In this document: positions 55,564 to 64,000 of the stretch, piece after piece
How the letters are laid out: every line of letters starts with the position of its first letter
How positions within the stretch are numbered: the stretch's first letter is position 1
Assembly (NCBI GenBank): GCA_951640165.1
Contig: OX621252.1
Coordinates: forward strand, 466,501 to 530,500
Source: Pseudoips prasinana
Taxonomy: Eukaryota; Arthropoda; Insecta; Lepidoptera; Nolidae
Length of the DNA: 64,000 nucleotides
Direction of reading: 5' to 3'
The notes under the pieces: generated by a model
The model's database searches: none
What the model was told of the DNA's origin: nothing
The model's input: the letters and a program-made list of their open reading frames with translations, nothing else
Made by a program: the position numbers and the translations under genes

Positions 55564-56040
55564 TGTACATCATAAGCCTGATATCGTCCACGGCTGAGTA
55601 TAGGTGACGATCAAGTGAGTAGTGCTCCTGCCTACGAAGCTGGTGGTCCTGGGTTCGAATCCCGGTAAGTGCAAATATATGTGTGATGAGCACGAATATT
55701 TGTTTCTGAGTCATTGATGTTTTCTATGTATATAAGTATTTATCTATCTATATAAGTATGAATATCGTCGCCTGGTACCCATAGTACAAGCTTTGCTTAG
55801 TTTGGGGCTAGGATGATCTGTGTGACATTGTCCCTAGATATTATTATTATAGGCCTCCCCTAAATGTTGTTATTTGGATATGTTTACCATATTCACCGCG
55901 CTCGGCATGCGAGTTGGCGACCGCAGTGTCGGTGGTAGCTAGTACACAGGTGGTGCTGCTGCCCGACTACCTGGTGTATCTCTTAGTCGCCTATTACGGC
56001 ACTCATGGGGTGGTATGGGGATGGCCCTGTTTTTCCCCTG
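55564..56040 (-). mobile_element. RTE-derived SINE-like element split by SINE S2
   Basis: The minus strand matches 4905-5148: CCCCATGAGTGCCGTAATAG, GGCGACTAAGAGATACACCA, GTCGCCAACTCGCATGCC and a GGGGAGGCCTATACTCAGCC-like end with GGCTTATGATG. The insert 55605-55847 separates its 3' end (55564-55604) from the rest. Confidence 0.8.
55605..55847 (+). mobile_element. SINE S2, full-length, nested
   Basis: tRNA-like head with GGGTTCGAATCCCGGTAAGT, body GATGAGCACGAATATTTGTT and CTTTGCTTAGTTTGGGGCTA, ATTATTAT tail. Flanked by TATAGG (55599-55604 and 55848-55853). Sister copy at 651-927. Confidence 0.85.
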
Positions 56041-56765
56041 GTTCCCTGGGCCAGAAACGGCTAATTACAGTGTATAGTGACAGGTTAAGTCAGACTTATT
56101 TCCTGTATTATTTACTCAACTCACTTCAAGTTTGGAGTTTAACTTACATCGGGTCGAGGCCCCTATACATGAAGGAAGTCTGCCTCCCACTGCCCGGGAC
56201 GATCCTGAACGGCTGGACGCCACTCCTTCCTGGCTGCCAGGCTGCCGATCACCGGCTTCGCGTCGCGTCGTCGCTTCAGTCCAAGGGGAGTCAAGTAGCT
56301 AAGCTCGGCAGAATTAACATAACGACCGGCCTACCACCATTTTGTAAAAAATATATTTTTATTAGTTATTTTATTATAAAAACAATTTTTGTTCACTGAG
56401 GTTGGGTTTTATTTCATAAAACCCAAAGAATAACCGTAAAATTGGCGCATTCTGTTTCTGCAACACATAGCAGAAACGGATATATTTGCCAATTTCAATT
56501 CACGTCAAGCGTCGCGTTAGAAGAACCCATTGTCTTGAAAGTTCTTTAAATGTAATGTTGCAGGTTGAGTTGGGAAACTAGTTTAATATCATAAAGCTAT
56601 ATTTACACAGCTACTACTTTTCTAATAAATAAAGTGTGCTTAACCTAACGCGACCCACCCGCACCAAATCCTACTAATCCGAACAAATATATCGCAGTAA
56701 CCATAATGCTTCCACTTGCGCCACCTTAATAAATATTGTGTTGCAGTTAAGTTGCCTACTCATGT
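56041..56765. other. GC-rich block at 56150-56335, otherwise unidentified
   Basis: The block (CCTCCCACTGCCCGGGACGA, TTCGCGTCGCGTCGTCGCTT) probably belongs to an unrecognised retroelement. The plus-strand frame 55914-56399 runs across an inverted SINE-like element and this block, and is not a gene. Confidence 0.35.
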
Positions 56766-57042
56766 AGTTTCCCTGCGAGATCGAATCATAATGCTGAGAT
56801 CCGCAGGCCAATTGCCAATTGGGCAGGGCACATAGCTCGTCGAGCCGAGGGCCGCTGGGGCAGAAAGGTTCTCGAGTGGCGACCACGAACCGGAAGACGC
56901 AGCGTGGGCAGGCCCCCTAAAAAATGGACCGATGATCTTGTGAGGGTCGCTGGCAATCGCTGGATGCGGATAGCGCAAGACCGGCAGTTGTGGAGATCCT
57001 TGGGGGAGGCCTTTCGGCCTCTCGGCTGATATGAAGATGATG
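56766..57042 (+). mobile_element. RTE 3' end fragment with deletions
   Basis: Close to 14886-15208 of the full RTE: TTTCCCTGCGAGATCGAATC, GGGCAGGGCACATAGCTCGT, CGGAAGACGCAGCGTGGGCA, TGGATGCGGATAGCGCAAGA. About 50 bp are missing around the AAAGTCACCGACATAGCC part and the GTCCAGCAGTGGACG block is lost near the end. Confidence 0.88.
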
Positions 57043-57090
57043 GTCCCTACTCATACGCATGACACTGGCCGGAAAGATTACTGTATTTTG

Positions 57091-57372
57091 GAACGAAGTT
57101 CCTTATCGCGCGTTGTGAAAGGGGGCTAGACGGAAAAAAATGTTACGAAAAGTTGTCACGGCACTTTTGCAGCTGTGCGGCGTGCGCATGTTTCTCTCTC
57201 TCTCTCTCTTATAGAAAGCAAGCCAGATATTTTCATTTCTATTTCGCATTGAACAGTGTGGTGTCGCGACGATTATTATTTTTGTTGAGTGTATACAGGT
57301 TTTTTGTACATAATAAGAAATAATTTCGTTCCATCCGGGTGTCCCTTGACACCTCTCAAGTTTTTTTGTTTA
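57091..57372. repeat. MITE M2, second copy, opposite orientation
   Basis: Begins TGGAACGAAGTTCCTTATCG, contains GGGGGCTAGACGGAAAAAA and a (TC)n run, and ends CCATCCGGGTGTCCCTTGAC plus ACCTCTCAAG. Near-identical to 2383-2675 over most of its length. Confidence 0.8.
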
Positions 57373-57561
57373 AACATTTCGTTTGGTAGACGACGCTGCA
57401 TTATTTAACAAGATGTATCTACCGCTGTTTTGTGATTCTTTAGAATAGTGTAAGTTTACGTTCAGGCGGTGCTGTAGCGGAGGCTGCTGAGAACTTCAAA
57501 CGGATTAAATACACTGCCATAGGTGATGGCTATATGTTTGATTGTATATGTCTCTTCGAAT

Positions 57562-57745
57562 TTTATAAAATGCGCTGCCCGCATACAGCGACTTCTCGCG
57601 ATTCTTGCTAGTTGTTTGTTGGTCCAGCTTGTGGCCTACCCTCGCTGCGTTTCCCATTGCGTGGTCGCTCAAAACCTTTCTGCCCCAGTGGCCATCGGTT
57701 CTATAAGCTACATGCCCCACCCACTGCCTCTTCAGTAGTCAAGGC
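57562..57745 (-). mobile_element. RTE 3' end fragment, strongly diverged
   Basis: The reverse complement retains GGCCACTGGGGCAGAAAGGT, GAGCGACCACGCAATGGGAA and TGTATGCGGGCAGCGCATTT-like blocks of the RTE C-terminal coding region. Confidence 0.65.
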
Positions 57746-58619
57746 CAGGCATGTTTGGCCAATACTTGCTGCTTAGCCCTTTCCATTGTTTTTTTTTCCT
57801 TTGTACAAATCGAATCGAACGCTTGTTATTTGTACCTGTCTTTCTTTTGTTACCGCGAGTACTAGTATAGTCATCCGGGCGTAATGCGGGTAGTTGTAGA
57901 TAGCTCCGGACGCGAGCCAGTGGTACTAGGTTGATTGTGTTACTAGTTAGTTGAGAAATACGAGCGCGCACGTTGTATCTGTTGTTTTCCTTGGAGGCTA
58001 AGATAGTTTACTTTGTTGTTGCTACGGCGCATCGTGATTTGATTATATTAAAATATTCATATTTTTTGTTAATTGTGACGTGTCGCGAGTCGAAAATATG
58101 CGTCTATTTTAGACTCGCGAATAAGTTTTTTGTGTAATCGTTTAGTTCGTGATAGTACAATTTGGGTGATAGACACTTCACGTAAAGAACTTTGAGTGAA
58201 CTGCTGAAAGTTGACCATAGCTGTGTCTGCTATATATATTAGTGTGCCCGCATAGATTAGGTATATTTAGCAATATGTTTCCAAGAAACTTTCCAGCGAC
58301 TAGTTGTTACCTGACACACAATTTTTTCTCTTTTTCTCCGTACCTTGGTTTATTCAGCTCCCCGTCATCGGAGAAAGTCATCGTTTAGAACGTAATAAGT
58401 GACCTTGACCTAATTGATCATACTTTAAAACCACAATACCGCCACACTATCTTGACGCAAATTACAATAATTAGTACGTCTGATTTTGATCGTCTACTTT
58501 TGTCCTTGACTATACTTATATCATATTATTCCAATTCCAAGATTTTAAATTATATTAGATTATTTCCTCTTCAGAAGTTTAAACTAAAATATTAGTTTTA
58601 GGAAGAGTAAACACACCCT
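57746..58619. other. No repeat recognised, moderate GC
   Basis: Together with 58620-58760 this is one of the few stretches not obviously made of transposons. It has scattered CGCG-containing blocks (GACGTGTCGCGAGTCG, 58078-58093), but no frame with recognisable motifs was found. Confidence 0.35.
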
Positions 58620-58760
58620 TACGCAGGAGCCAGTAGTCCTGGCTATAAATCGCGTATGGTGCGCGCGCAGCGGGGCTCTGCAGTTAGCTGCGAAACGTTT
58701 GGACATGTTGCGCGATAGAGACGTAAGCTGCTGCGCGTGTGAGATACTGTGCTGTGACAC
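58620..58760 (+). promoter_or_regulatory. Candidate core promoter, CG-rich
   Basis: A CG-rich island (GCGCGCGCAGCGGGGCTCTG, GCGCGATAGAGACG, TGCTGCGCGTGTGAG) holds a TATAAA box at 58644-58649 and an initiator-like GCAGTTAG at 58680 about 37 nt downstream, slightly longer than the usual ~30. An ATG at 58706 is followed by a GACGTAAGC splice-donor-like site. No second exon or conserved peptide supports a gene, so this is only a candidate. Confidence 0.2.
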
Positions 58761-58911
58761 GCATGCGCGCCCAATAAGGAAATATGGATAAGATGAATTC
58801 CACTTTATGAACTAATATTTACACCACAATAATAGCTTGTGGTGTAAAAATTGCTTCATAAAGGGCTGTAATAAGCCCCCATGGAAGAATATTTACACAC
58901 CAGCGTGTTTA

Positions 58912-59551
58912 TCTATACATATAATAAAATCGTAGGAAAGTCAAAACTGTAGGTACATTGAATATATTTTTAAAAAGATACTTGGGGCGTGATCTACAAG
59001 CGATATCGAAGCCAAAAATATAGTTTTTAGAATTTTTGTCTGTTTATCTGTTTGTCTGTATGTATGTCCGGGCTAAATTCAAAAAGTACTGCATGGATTT
59101 ACTTAAAATTTTGCATGAATATTACTAAGAGGTCGGGTCAACATATAGACATGTACATATTATCTCGCTGTCACCTACGGGAGACGAGCTGTAATCTATA
59201 CAAATAAATAAAATTGGAGTGTCTGTTTGTAATATTGAAATAACCGTTTTTTAATACATAAATATGAATATATATACGGTACATACACCAAAATAGATTT
59301 TTTTACAATTTTTGTCTGTCTGTCTGTCTGTTTGTTCCGGCTAATCTCTGTAATGGCTGGACCGATTTTGACGGGACTTTTATTGGCAGGTAGCTGGTGT
59401 AATAAGGAGTAACTTAGGCTATTTTTATTTTAGGAAAAGTATTTTTCTTTTTCTAAAAAACTAAATAAACGAATTAACACGCAGACGAAGTCGCGGGCAC
59501 AGCTAGTAATTTATAAAGTTGAACGCGAGTAAAACCGCGGGGCACAACTAG
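58912..59551 (+). mobile_element. Helitron A split by Helitron B
   Basis: 5' end TCTATACATATAATAAAATC at 58912; 3' end GAGTAAAACCGCGGGGCACA-ACTAG near 59551. Removing 59195-59506 restores a ~328-bp element matching 60100-60419. The host reads GAGCTGTAA to 59194 and resumes TAATTTATAAAG at 59507, exactly as the uninterrupted copy reads across 60366-60385. Confidence 0.9.
59195..59506 (+). mobile_element. Helitron B, complete, nested, 312 bp
   Basis: Starts TCTATACAAATAAATAAAAT, includes a (TGTC)n block and GGCTGGACCGATTTTGACGG, and ends CGAAGTCGCGGGCACAGCTAG. Inserted between A (59194) and T (59507) without target duplication, as Helitrons do. It shares its 3' end with the helicase-bearing Helitron at 25849-27909, a likely relative of its autonomous partner. 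Confidence 0.92.
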
Positions 59552-59705
59552 GATGTAATATATCAGTTAATGTCCCAAGATATAATATATATATTTAGTT
59601 ACTCGACAAAGTATTTGGCCAACAGAAGGTGATTGCAATGAGTTTCATTCTTGATTAGATCTATCTTAATTTTTCCCGCCTATACGCTTACGCTTTCCTA
59701 ACTGT

Positions 59706-59832
59706 CCCATTAGCTTAGGAGCGGAATGGTGACCAATCCCAACGGAGAGTGGCTGACTCCGCAGGACATATTGCAGTGTGGGAGTGAGTGCGCTAGACAG
59801 TGCATTATGTATTTTCCCACTCTCATATTAGT
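59706..59832 (-). mobile_element. SINE S4 3' fragment
   Basis: The minus strand has TAATATGAGAGTGGGAAAAT, GCAATATGTCCTGCGGAGTC and a GATTGG block, corresponding to the second half of S4 (8560-8670). Confidence 0.6.
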
Positions 59833-60099
59833 GGTATAAACAAAATTATGTGTCTATATGTATCAGACGGCTACCAATTTGAAACTTTCCAATAATCAAA
59901 CAATAAATAAGAAAAAAGAACAAAAATATTTTATTTCAAAGAAACAACCAATTCCTATGATCACAACACCGTTTGGTACGTAGGTATCCATAGTCATGAA
60001 TATAAGTACTAGGTTCTAAAACGATCAAAGAACTTACGATAGATATTAATCTATGGTGATATATGATGACGCATATACATATGTAATAAGGTTTTAATA

Positions 60100-60419
60100 T
60101 GTATACATGTAATAAAATCGTAGGAAAGCCAAAACTGTACATTGAATATTTTTTTAAAAGGATACTTGTGCGTGATCTACAGTCGATATCGAAGCCAAAA
60201 ATATAGTTTTCAGAATTTTTGTCTGTTTATCTGTTTGTCTGTACGTATGTCCGTGCTAAACAAAAAAAGTACTGCATGGACTTACTTCAAATTTTGCATG
60301 AATATAACTAAGAGGTCGGGTCAACATATAGGCTACATATTATCACGCCATCACCTACGGGGGAGGAGCTGTAATAATTTATAAAATTTAACGCGGGTAA
60401 AACCGCGGGGCACAGCTAA
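60100..60419 (+). mobile_element. Helitron A, complete uninterrupted copy
   Basis: 5' end TGTATACATGTAATAAAATC (consensus starts TC), a GTCTGTTTATCTGTTTGTCT block, GTCGGGTCAACATATAGGCT and the 3' hairpin CGCGGGTAAAACCGCG followed by GGGCACAGCTAA before T. The 80-codon frame inside is not a gene. Confidence 0.88.
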
Positions 60420-60589
60420 TAGTAAATAATAACTATTTAAAGCATGTTTGTACTGCTTCCGACCAATCCCCTCGCTCGTAGATTATGCCTGGTGGCGAAC
60501 ACACACGTTTTGCTGTTATTGCGGTGGTCCAACTCTGTAGTGACATAATTCTATATCGGCACCTTGCTATGCTGGATTTCTTTTTAAAT
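60420..60589. other. Short spacer, nothing recognised
   Basis: No repeat match seen. Confidence 0.4.
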
Positions 60590-60720
60590 AAATATCTTCT
60601 GATCCCAAACTAGGTAGAGACTGTTCTATGGCAACCAGACAACTGATAAACATGCTTACATATTTCTGAATACATACATATTGCCGATATATTACACGCA
60701 GACTCAGAACAAACAATCGA
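60590..60720 (-). mobile_element. SINE S1 fragment
   Basis: Body blocks CTGATCCCAAACTAGGTAG, TTCTATGGCAACCAGACAA and CAGACTCAGAACAAACAATC on the minus strand. The head is replaced by the adjoining LINE L3. Confidence 0.7.
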
Positions 60721-61250
60721 AATAATGAAATGAAATTTATTCAGCACTTGGGTATTTACATACACTTGTACTTGTCAAGCTCACAATGTATTACATAAAC
60801 ACAGTTTAAAAACAGTAATTAAAGTAACAAAATACTTTGAATTAGTCAGTCCGTGCGGTCTGTTTCGTCACATACATTTTTAACATCCATAAATAAATAA
60901 TAAATAGCAAGTTACTAAGCTATTATTGTTACATTTAGCAATTGTATATTAAAATTAAAGGATTGAAAACAGCGAGCAGTTGGCTAGCGCAAAATGCTCT
61001 CAACCAGTTGCTTAATTTAAGCGACTAATACCTGAGGGCACCCTTATGGGGTTCGGGCCAAGACTCAGGCGGCCGCTGAAGTAAAAAGATGGAATTCGAA
61101 ATGGGGGTCGGATCATTTGCACGGAGTTAACGATCACGTGTTAAGGGGGCAACGCGATCCTCGCCGCTGAAGATCCTACCCTAGCTAGCATGCGGCTTTC
61201 TCTAGCTACCTAGGTGGACAACTAGTCACAAAATGGTACCAACAGGCCAC
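60721..61250 (-). mobile_element. LINE L3 3' region
   Basis: The minus-strand 3' end at 60721-60880 matches 46155-46315. Further upstream on the minus strand a GC-rich region (61000-61230; GCGGCCGCCTGAGTCTTGGC in reverse, AGCGGCGAGGATCGCGTTGC) is probably 3' UTR or degraded coding sequence. No clean frame. The 5' limit is approximate. Confidence 0.55.
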
Positions 61251-61522
61251 TTGACTTAAATACGATTTCTTTATAACTCTCTCAAATCCTCAATTAGACG
61301 TGTCTTTGTGTATTAATGTAGAGCGTCGCACAACCTTCTCAAGATTCTTCACATAAGTACTTTTTTGTATTATTTGCTAGATTGCTTAATCCCCGGCCTC
61401 GTACTGCCCGGATTGAAGCAGTGAAATAAGTTCACTTAATAAACATAAAACTCATGAACGTAGAGAAAGTATCGTCGAAGCTCTACCAACTTCAGCTGAA
61501 CCCTTTATAATAATATATATAA
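61251..61522. other. AT-rich, nothing recognised
   Basis: Spacer with no shared repeats. Confidence 0.4.
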
Positions 61523-61830
61523 CTAGCTGTGCCCCGCGGTTTTACCCGTGTTAAACTTTATAATTATCACAGCTCCTCCCCCGTAGGTGATAGCGTGATA
61601 ATATGTAGCCTATATACCCGACCTCTTAGTATTATTGATGCAAAATTTGAAATAAACCCATGCAGTTCTTTGTGAGTTTAGCCCGGACATACATACAGAC
61701 AAACAGACAAAAATTCTAAAAACTATATTTTTGGTTTCGGTATAGATTGTAGATCACGCCCCAAGTATCCTTTTTGAAAAATATTCAATGTACAGTTTTG
61801 ACTTTTCTACGATTTTATTATATGTATGGA
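61523..61830 (-). mobile_element. Helitron A, complete copy (308 bp)
   Basis: The minus strand starts TCCATACATATAATAAAATC (61830) after an A and ends GGGCACAGCTAG (61523) before a T, both termini and the AT target intact. The interior matches 60100-60419, including GGCGTGATCTACAATC and the 3' hairpin (ACGGG/CCGCG, slightly mutated). Confidence 0.9.
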
Positions 61831-62674
61831 TAAAACATTTATTTCAGAATCATTATAAGACTGACATTTAAATATTATTATATTTCAAAACAGCTTAGAA
61901 TATATTTCGGAATTAGCATTAGTAGTCGAACAATGCGAGTCACTTTATACGATCTAGCGCTAATATTATTCTACAGAGCAATAACATTTCATCATAAATA
62001 CTACTTATACCACTTATAACTCAATCTTACTTATCAATACAAACGCACTTACGGACAAATTGTTTATTCCCAGTACAAAAGACTTTAGCAAACTCCTACT
62101 TGCATAGCATTCTGTGCTCTAACTAAAACAGTTTGAATTCAAAATCCTACTGGCTTCCTAAGCCTTTACATCTTTTATGAATGATACGACCTCTAGTTAA
62201 GATGTAAAGTAAAGCATAAATAGTTTTCATACGATTAGCAATAATCCTGGGACTGTAACAGAGATATTTGAATATGAAAGAGGTGTGAACTAGACGACAT
62301 TGTACGGTTAGTCAAATAGTTACTGTCACCAAATACTCACGGGTATAAAAGGACAAGATTGTTGATGTTTCAATACAAAAGCGACTTTAGGCTTTTGTTT
62401 TAATAGCAAAGTTTGTAATTAGAATTCAAGTAAAATTATATGGAACTACTCGTATCTACCTCTAAAGCACTCGTTGTCGAGTATTAAAATATGATCGGAA
62501 CAAAATATATGTTTTTTTTTATAATGACCAATACGTACTTGTTCTAAGTAGAAGTGTTACTGTTTTCATGACTCGCATGTTTGTTAAGTATTAGGTACAC
62601 TAAACCGTCTAGTATGATGAAATTTTAATAAATCCATACGAGAGTACATATATGCCGTACTTATAACAAAAACA
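61831..62674. other. AT-rich, nothing recognised
   Basis: No shared repeats or coding signal. Confidence 0.4.
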
Positions 62675-62957
62675 TTTTTTTCTCTGTCTCTATTTCTAAT
62701 GTCCAAGACGGCAGGACCTTGTTAGACGGGACTTTTGGTAGCTGATGTTATAAGAAATAACAAATATATAAGCCATCTAACGGTTATTATGATATCCGTT
62801 CGGAACTGTATTTTTTCTGCATTAAAGGTACACTTTGGCTTTTTCGGTACTACTAACAATGCGTGCGCAATTTCATGATTATTTATTCAGTAGCTTAGGC
62901 GTAAACAACATACACAGCTCTTGTTCACGCGGACGAAGTTGCGGGTGGCAGCTACTT
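62675..62957 (+). mobile_element. Helitron B, degraded copy
   Basis: GACGGCAGGACCTTGTTAGA and CGGGACTTTTGGTAGCTGAT correspond to the middle of Helitron B (59355-59400), and GTTCACGCGGACGAAGTTGC-GGGTGGCAGCTA to its end. The terminus and 5' end are mutated. Confidence 0.6.
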
Positions 62958-62975
62958 TATAATAATATTTTTATT

Positions 62976-63130
62976 CAGCTTAGACAGTCACCTCGCTGCT
63001 TAGTGTCGCGGGTTTGAATCCCGCGCCAGATAACTTTTGTGGATGTAATTTGTGTCCGTCTATTATATGTTTGTAAAGTACCCCGCGACACAGGGATTAA
63101 ATTCTAATGAGGGCGTTGTCTTTTAATAAT
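62976..63130 (+). mobile_element. SINE S3, head truncated at box A
   Basis: CGCGGGTTTGAATCCCGCGC, TGGATGTAATTTGTGTCCGT and AAAGTACCCCGCGACACAGG match S3. The first ~20 bp of the head and the GTTGTTCTGAGTC block are missing. Confidence 0.8.
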
Positions 63131-63655
63131 AGTAAATAATAATAGTATACATGGGTTTCACCGTCCATTCTTCTTCCTGTTAAAGTTATCATTAGTTATC
63201 GGTAACGCGTTTTAACTTAATACAATTTTGGCTACCAGTCGTATTTTAGCTATTTTAACATGATCTAAAAGGATTCAGGACTACCAATTTGGATGGACAC
63301 TATTTACCAATAATCCAGAGCTGACCTAAAACGGAGCCACCCTACAGTTATCACCTAGGTGTTACCCGACATAAGCATCACAAAGGCTAGCTCCTAGCGC
63401 AGCTCACACCGCGCCCCCAGGTCTCGCCTCACACTCAATAGAACAGCGTGACACCAACAGCAGCCAGATGAAGATTAGCGCTGATTTATGTTATGCCAAC
63501 TCTTTTCTAGTTTGTATACTAAATCTAAGGCGTGGAACTAAACTGGACACTAAGCGCGAAGCTAAATAAATAGACACATATAAATATCCAGGTGACCATA
63601 ATTCCATGGAAGAGTTTTCTTTGTGTGGGAAATATTAATATATAATAATAACAAT
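63131..63655. other. Nothing recognised
   Basis: A less AT-rich passage at 63340-63480 (GCTCACACCGCGCCCCCAGG) has no frame or repeat match. Confidence 0.4.
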
Positions 63656-63659
63656 AAAT

Positions 63660-63912
63660 AGAATAATAATTATTATTTACAAACGGCCATCCCAATCTAA
63701 ACAGAGCTTGTACTATGGAAACCAGATAACTGACATACTACATATATTATTTTTCTTTTGTAAATACATACTTATATACATAATTAAATCCAGACTCAGG
63801 ACAAACAGTCATGTTCATGCACACATAATATATGTCTGGGTGGGCATCGAACCCACGACCTCCGGCATGAAAAGCAAGCATTTGCCAACCACGCCAACAG
63901 GCCCGCCAATCT
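63660..63912 (-). mobile_element. SINE S1, full-length
   Basis: Minus-strand head GCGGGCCTGTTGGCGTGGTT...GGTCGTGGGTTCGATGCCCA, body TGTCCTGAGTCTGGATTTAA and GGTTTCCATAGTACAAGCTC, (ATT)n tail near 63640. Two minus-strand frames over the head are antisense artefacts of the SINE. Confidence 0.85.
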
Positions 63913-64000
63913 GCCAAAATCACAATCTGTACACCAAATATCACCCAAATACGTTAAATTGTTGCCTGGTTGAGTGCAACCATCCACACTTGCTTATTTA

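Noticed and set aside
55914..56399. 161-codon plus-strand frame as a host gene
   Set aside because: It is antisense to an RTE-derived SINE-like element in its first part and continues into an unidentified GC-rich repeat.

Overview
This window looks like gene-poor, AT-rich nuclear DNA from an insect, most likely a moth or butterfly. The evidence is the mix of repeats: a cecropia-type mariner, a BovB-like RTE retrotransposon, short Helitrons ending in CACAGCTAG, several tRNA-headed SINEs, 5S-rRNA-like SINEs, and a long repeat whose end carries a GTCCGACTCGCAC hairpin that I know as widespread in Lepidoptera. I found no host protein-coding gene, no free-standing tRNA or rRNA gene and no CRISPR array. 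Species cannot be named from the sequence alone. All family assignments were made by eye.

Two elements are nearly complete. A mariner (3294-4581) has 28-bp ends matching at 27 positions, a TA duplication on each side and an unbroken transposase with the D,D34D triad. A full-length RTE (12096-15208) sits between perfect 10-bp target duplications. Its single reading frame is broken only by two TAA codons six bases apart, plus an apparent short in-frame deletion after the FADD motif.

The rest is layered transposon debris. From 1 to 11 kb there are SINEs, three MITE-like repeats, LINE 3' ends and small Helitrons. From 16 to 28 kb there are adjacent perfect palindromes, a SINE split by a LINE, a SINE sharing its tail with a LINE, a 250-290 bp tandem duplication and a decayed helicase-bearing Helitron (25849-27909). 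From 30 to 33 kb there is a foldback-like element with a GC-rich, duplicated minisatellite core. From 35.4 to 36.8 kb there is a 1.4-kb element with long inverted repeats full of TTCGCCCGAA motifs and an 8-bp target duplication. From 37 to 41 kb there are copies of one LINE family, one of them folded into nested inversions. From 44 to 50 kb there are two cases of repeats nested in repeats. From 50 to 57 kb there are SINEs, RTE fragments and a second foldback-like element with a 9-bp target duplication. From 58.9 to 62 kb there are three copies of one Helitron family; one is split by a second Helitron, and an intact sister copy gives the empty site.

Most of these elements do not cooperate as a pathway. 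The visible functional links are between parasites: SINEs carrying the tails of LINEs that probably mobilised them, short Helitrons that would depend on a helicase-bearing relative, and RTE-derived short elements with RTE-like ends. The nested insertions give a relative order of activity.
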